From assembly GCF_000515395.1 (NCBI RefSeq), contig NZ_KI911782.1, forward strand, positions 434,001-498,000: a DNA stretch of 64,000 bases, written 5' to 3'. Positions 61,617 to 64,000 of the stretch are shown here, piece by piece (position 1 is the stretch's first letter; every line of letters begins with the position of its first letter). This DNA comes from Jiangella gansuensis DSM 44835 (lineage in GTDB: Bacteria; Actinomycetota; Actinomycetes; Jiangellales; Jiangellaceae). The position numbers and the translations under genes are program-made. The notes beneath the pieces are model-generated. The model worked only from the letters and a program-made list of their open reading frames with translations, was not told the origin of the DNA and ran no database searches.

Positions 61617-62939
61617 CTACTCCCAGAGCGGGGCGATGACATCGGCCAGGAGGCCGGCGACGTCGCCCCGCTCGTGCATGCCGTCGCGCACCACGACCCG
61701 CCCGCCGACGACGACGGTGTGGACGTCGGCGGCGCCGGCGGCGAGGACGATCTGGGCCGGGTCGCAGCCCGCCGTCCGGACGGTGTCGGTGCGCAGGGCG
61801 ACGAGGTCGGCGGCGGCGCCGGGGGCGATGCGGCCGTTCTCCGGCCAGCCGAGCGCGGCATGTCCGCGGTGGGTGAGCGCGGCGACGAGCTCGGCCGGGG
61901 TGAACGCGCCGCGCTGCCCGGTGCCGAGCCGCTCGTGCATCTCCAGCAACCGGGCCTCGGTGAGCAGGTCGACGACGGCATGCTGGTCGCTGCCGAGGCA
62001 CAGCGGTGACCCGGCGTCGGCGAGCGCCCGGGCCGGGGAGAGCCCGTCGGCGAGGTCCTGCTCGGTGGTGGGGCAGGCGCAGATCGCGGTGCGGGCGTCG
62101 CCGAGCAGGCGGACGTCGGCCGCGTCGACGTGGTTGGCGTGCACGGCGGTGGTGTGCTCGGTGAGGGCGCCGTGGTCGGCCAGCAGGCCGGTGGGGGTGC
62201 GTCCGTAGGCCGCGAGCGCCGCGTCGTTCTCGGCGATCTGCTCGGACAGGTGGACGTGTAACGGTGCGTCGTGGCGCTGGGCCCAGCCGGCTACGACGGC
62301 GATCGCGTCGGGTGGGACGGCCCGCACCGAGTGGATCGCGGCGCCGAGCCGGAAGCCGTCGCCGTCTCCGGACAGCTCGTCGACGCGTTCGGCCCAGCGG
62401 TCGGCGGTCCCGTCGCCGAAGCGCAGTTGGACGCCGTCGAGGGGACGGCCGATCCCGCCGGTCAGGTAGCAGGTGTCCAGCAGCGTGAGCCGCAGGCCGG
62501 CGTCGGCGGCGGCCTGCCGCAGCGCGGCGGTCATCGTGTTGGGATCGTCGTAGCGCTGCCCGCCGGGGCCGTGGTGCAGGTAATGGAACTCGCCGACGAC
62601 GGTGACACCGGCCAGCGCCATCTCGGCGTAGGCCGCCAGCGCCAGCCGGTAGTAGGTGTCCGGGGTGAGCCGGCCGGCCAGCGCGTACATGGCGTCGCGC
62701 CAGGTCCAGAAGGACCCGCGACCGGTGTTCGTGCGTCCGCGCAGCGCCCGGTGGAACGCGTGCGAGTGCGCGTTGGTGAAGCCGGGCAGCACGATGCCGG
62801 GCAGCCGACGGTCGCCGGGCTCCGGGTCGGAACCAGGCGCCACGGCGACGATGACGCCGTCGTCGCCGTGCTCGATGCGCACCCTGGCCCGCGGTTCGTC
62901 ACCGATCCAGGCCAGCTCGGCCCAGAAGGCGCCGCTCAC
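61617..62939 (-). CDS. hutF: Formimidoylglutamate deiminase
   Basis: A 440-residue amidohydrolase that turns N-formimino-L-glutamate into N-formylglutamate and ammonia in histidine degradation. Metal and active-site segments are GFTNAHSHAFHRALRG, LHVHLSEQ, VHANHVDAADV and CLGSDQHAVVDLL. The overall length and the QRHDAPLHVHLSEQIAENDA (split) stretch fit HutF rather than guanine deaminase. GTG at 62939 overlaps the upstream amidohydrolase stop as GTGA. Confidence 0.88.
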   Translation of the reverse strand: MSGAFWAELAWIGDEPRARVRIEHGDDGVIVAVAPGSDPEPGDRRLPGIVLPGFTNAHSHAFHRALRGRTNTGRGSFWTWRDAMYALAGRLTPDTYYRLALAAYAEMALAGVTVVGEFHYLHHGPGGQRYDDPNTMTAALRQAAADAGLRLTLLDTCYLTGGIGRPLDGVQLRFGDGTADRWAERVDELSGDGDGFRLGAAIHSVRAVPPDAIAVVAGWAQRHDAPLHVHLSEQIAENDAALAAYGRTPTGLLADHGALTEHTTAVHANHVDAADVRLLGDARTAICACPTTEQDLADGLSPARALADAGSPLCLGSDQHAVVDLLTEARLLEMHERLGTGQRGAFTPAELVAALTHRGHAALGWPENGRIAPGAAADLVALRTDTVRTAGCDPAQIVLAAGAADVHTVVVGGRVVVRDGMHERGDVAGLLADVIAPLWE

Positions 62940-64000
62940 CGGGTCAGCTCCGCGAGCACCGCCGCCAGCGCGTCGACACCGGCCAGGCAGTCGTCGCGCT
63001 CGGCGTATTCGGCGGGGGAGTGCGAGACGCCGGTCGGGTTGCGGACGAACAGCATCGCGGTCGGGACGCCGGCGGCGCTGAGGATGCCGGCGTCGTGCCC
63101 GGCCCCGGTGGCCAGCAGCGGTGCGTCATCGAGCAGCGCGGCCAGCCGGGCGGCCAGGGCGGCGTCGAACACCGTCGCCGGCGTCCACGACTCGCGGTGC
63201 GGCGCGTAACCGGCGAGGTCCGCGAGCACGGCGTCGACGGCTGCCGCGTCGGCGCCGCGGCAGTCCAGCCAGGCCCGGACCTGCGACGGGATGGCGTTGA
63301 CGCCGTTCGGGTCCACCTCGACCTTGCCGACGGTGGCCAGCACGCCGTGGGTTCCGGCCGCAGTCCGGGCGGCCGTGACCAGGGCGGCGAGGTCCAGCAT
63401 CGGGTCGACGCGGTCGGCGAGCGGCGTCGTGCCGGCGTGGTTGGCCTCACCGTCCAGCGTGACCCGCCAGCGTCCGTGCGGCCAGATGGAGGTGCCGACC
63501 GCGACCGGCCGGCCGAGGTCCACCAGCCCACGGCCCTGCTCGACGTGCAGTTCCACGAACGTGCCGATGCGGGCCAGGGCCTCAGGGTCCGGGCCCAGCC
63601 CGGCCGGGTCGATGCCGTCGCGGCGCAGCGCCTCGGCGAGGCTCACCCCGTCGCCGTCGGCGAGGGCCAGCGCCCGGTCCGGCGGCAGCACGCCGGTGAC
63701 GATGCGCGACCCCGCACAAGCCACCCCGAACCGGGCGCCCTCCTCGTCGGCGAAGCAGGCGACCCCGATCGGCCGCGCGGGTGCGTGATCGCGTTCCCGC
63801 AGGAGGTCGACGGCAGCGAAGGCCGAGACCACGCCGAGCGGGCCGTCGAAGGCGCCGCCGTTCGGCACCGAGTCCAGGTGGCTGCCCGCCACCACACCCG
63901 GCGTCCCGGCGGCCACCGCGGCATCCGGGTCGCCCCACCACGCCCACAGGTTGCCGGCGCGGTCCTGGGTGGTGTCCAGGTGCCGGCGACGTGCCTCGGC
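62936..64000 (-). CDS. M20-family allantoate/N-carbamoyl-amino-acid amidohydrolase, 3' part
   Basis: The gene runs off the right edge; 354 codons are in the window and the frame is open to nt 64000, so the N terminus is outside. GSHLDSVPNGGAFDGPLGV, CFADEEGARFG, ELHVEQGRGL and ATGAGHDAGIL are the metal and substrate segments of the allantoate-amidohydrolase/beta-ureidopropionase group. In actinomycetes such genes often sit in hut clusters with hutF, as here. It might hydrolyse the N-formylglutamate made by HutF; this role is inferred. Confidence 0.88.
   Translation of the reverse strand, partial: AEARRRHLDTTQDRAGNLWAWWGDPDAAVAAGTPGVVAGSHLDSVPNGGAFDGPLGVVSAFAAVDLLRERDHAPARPIGVACFADEEGARFGVACAGSRIVTGVLPPDRALALADGDGVSLAEALRRDGIDPAGLGPDPEALARIGTFVELHVEQGRGLVDLGRPVAVGTSIWPHGRWRVTLDGEANHAGTTPLADRVDPMLDLAALVTAARTAAGTHGVLATVGKVEVDPNGVNAIPSQVRAWLDCRGADAAAVDAVLADLAGYAPHRESWTPATVFDAALAARLAALLDDAPLLATGAGHDAGILSAAGVPTAMLFVRNPTGVSHSPAEYAERDDCLAGVDALAAVLAELTR

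Overview
The window is GC-rich, densely packed chromosomal DNA from an actinomycete. The evidence is the very high GC content, frequent GTG starts, many 4-bp ATGA/GTGA overlaps, many start codons 6-7 nt after a TANNNT box (leaderless style), a BldC-type regulator, and the purF-purM-DUF3073-valine dehydrogenase-bldC neighbourhood known from Streptomyces and relatives. A Jiangella-like or other non-Streptomyces actinomycete is my guess; the window alone does not settle the genus.

Layout. 1-1229 is the 3' part of purL. 1193-9327 is a mixed block: an MFS transporter with an ArsR-type regulator, a VOC protein divergent from a TetR regulator, a lone AAA ATPase, a 2H phosphoesterase, a Phd/VapC toxin-antitoxin pair, a mycothiol-type isomerase-like protein, an ECF sigma/anti-sigma pair and a small membrane protein. 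9338-12768 holds a sodium:solute symporter and a serine hydrolase. 12849-19018 is an L-rhamnose regulon (rhaI-rhaM-rhaEW-rhaB, divergent from a LacI regulator, with two matching operator-like palindromes). 19247-27930 carries secreted enzymes (a sortase-anchored 5'-nucleotidase, an extracellular nuclease, an M14 carboxypeptidase), an M20 peptidase, a DUF1697 protein and a GIY-YIG-like protein. 28040-36533 holds an SDR, then purF, a secreted SH3/M15-like protein, purM, DUF3073, valine dehydrogenase, a DHA2 exporter and bldC.

After an unusual 0.84-kb noncoding stretch, 37372-50876 is a run of same-strand genes for sugar-acid catabolism: a KdgD dehydratase, a large secreted beta-helix protein, an ABC sugar importer, two enolase-superfamily dehydratases (one a clear glucarate dehydratase), an SDR, a protein of unknown function, a LysR regulator and an aldo-keto reductase. 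From the first permease onward most genes are translationally coupled. 50890-55148 has an F420-type oxidoreductase divergent from a TetR regulator, a methyltransferase, a second PIN toxin-antitoxin pair, two coupled unknown genes and a tRNA-Phe. 55296-59305 is a copper/cytochrome-oxidase assembly cluster (CtaG-CopD fusion, CopC, YcnI-like, a membrane protein). 59460-61603 is a MacB/FtsX-type ABC exporter. 61617-64000 is HutF plus the 3' part of an M20 amidohydrolase.

The most striking non-gene signal is an intergenic repeat present four times (3158, 11401 on the minus strand, 19024, 31620). Every copy has AAATGATCACGT, exactly 29 variable nucleotides, then ATGC(T/A)TGCC in the loop of a hairpin whose stem differs between copies. 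One copy is extended into a palindrome of about 88 bp. Other intergenic hairpins in the window also carry TGATC-containing arms.
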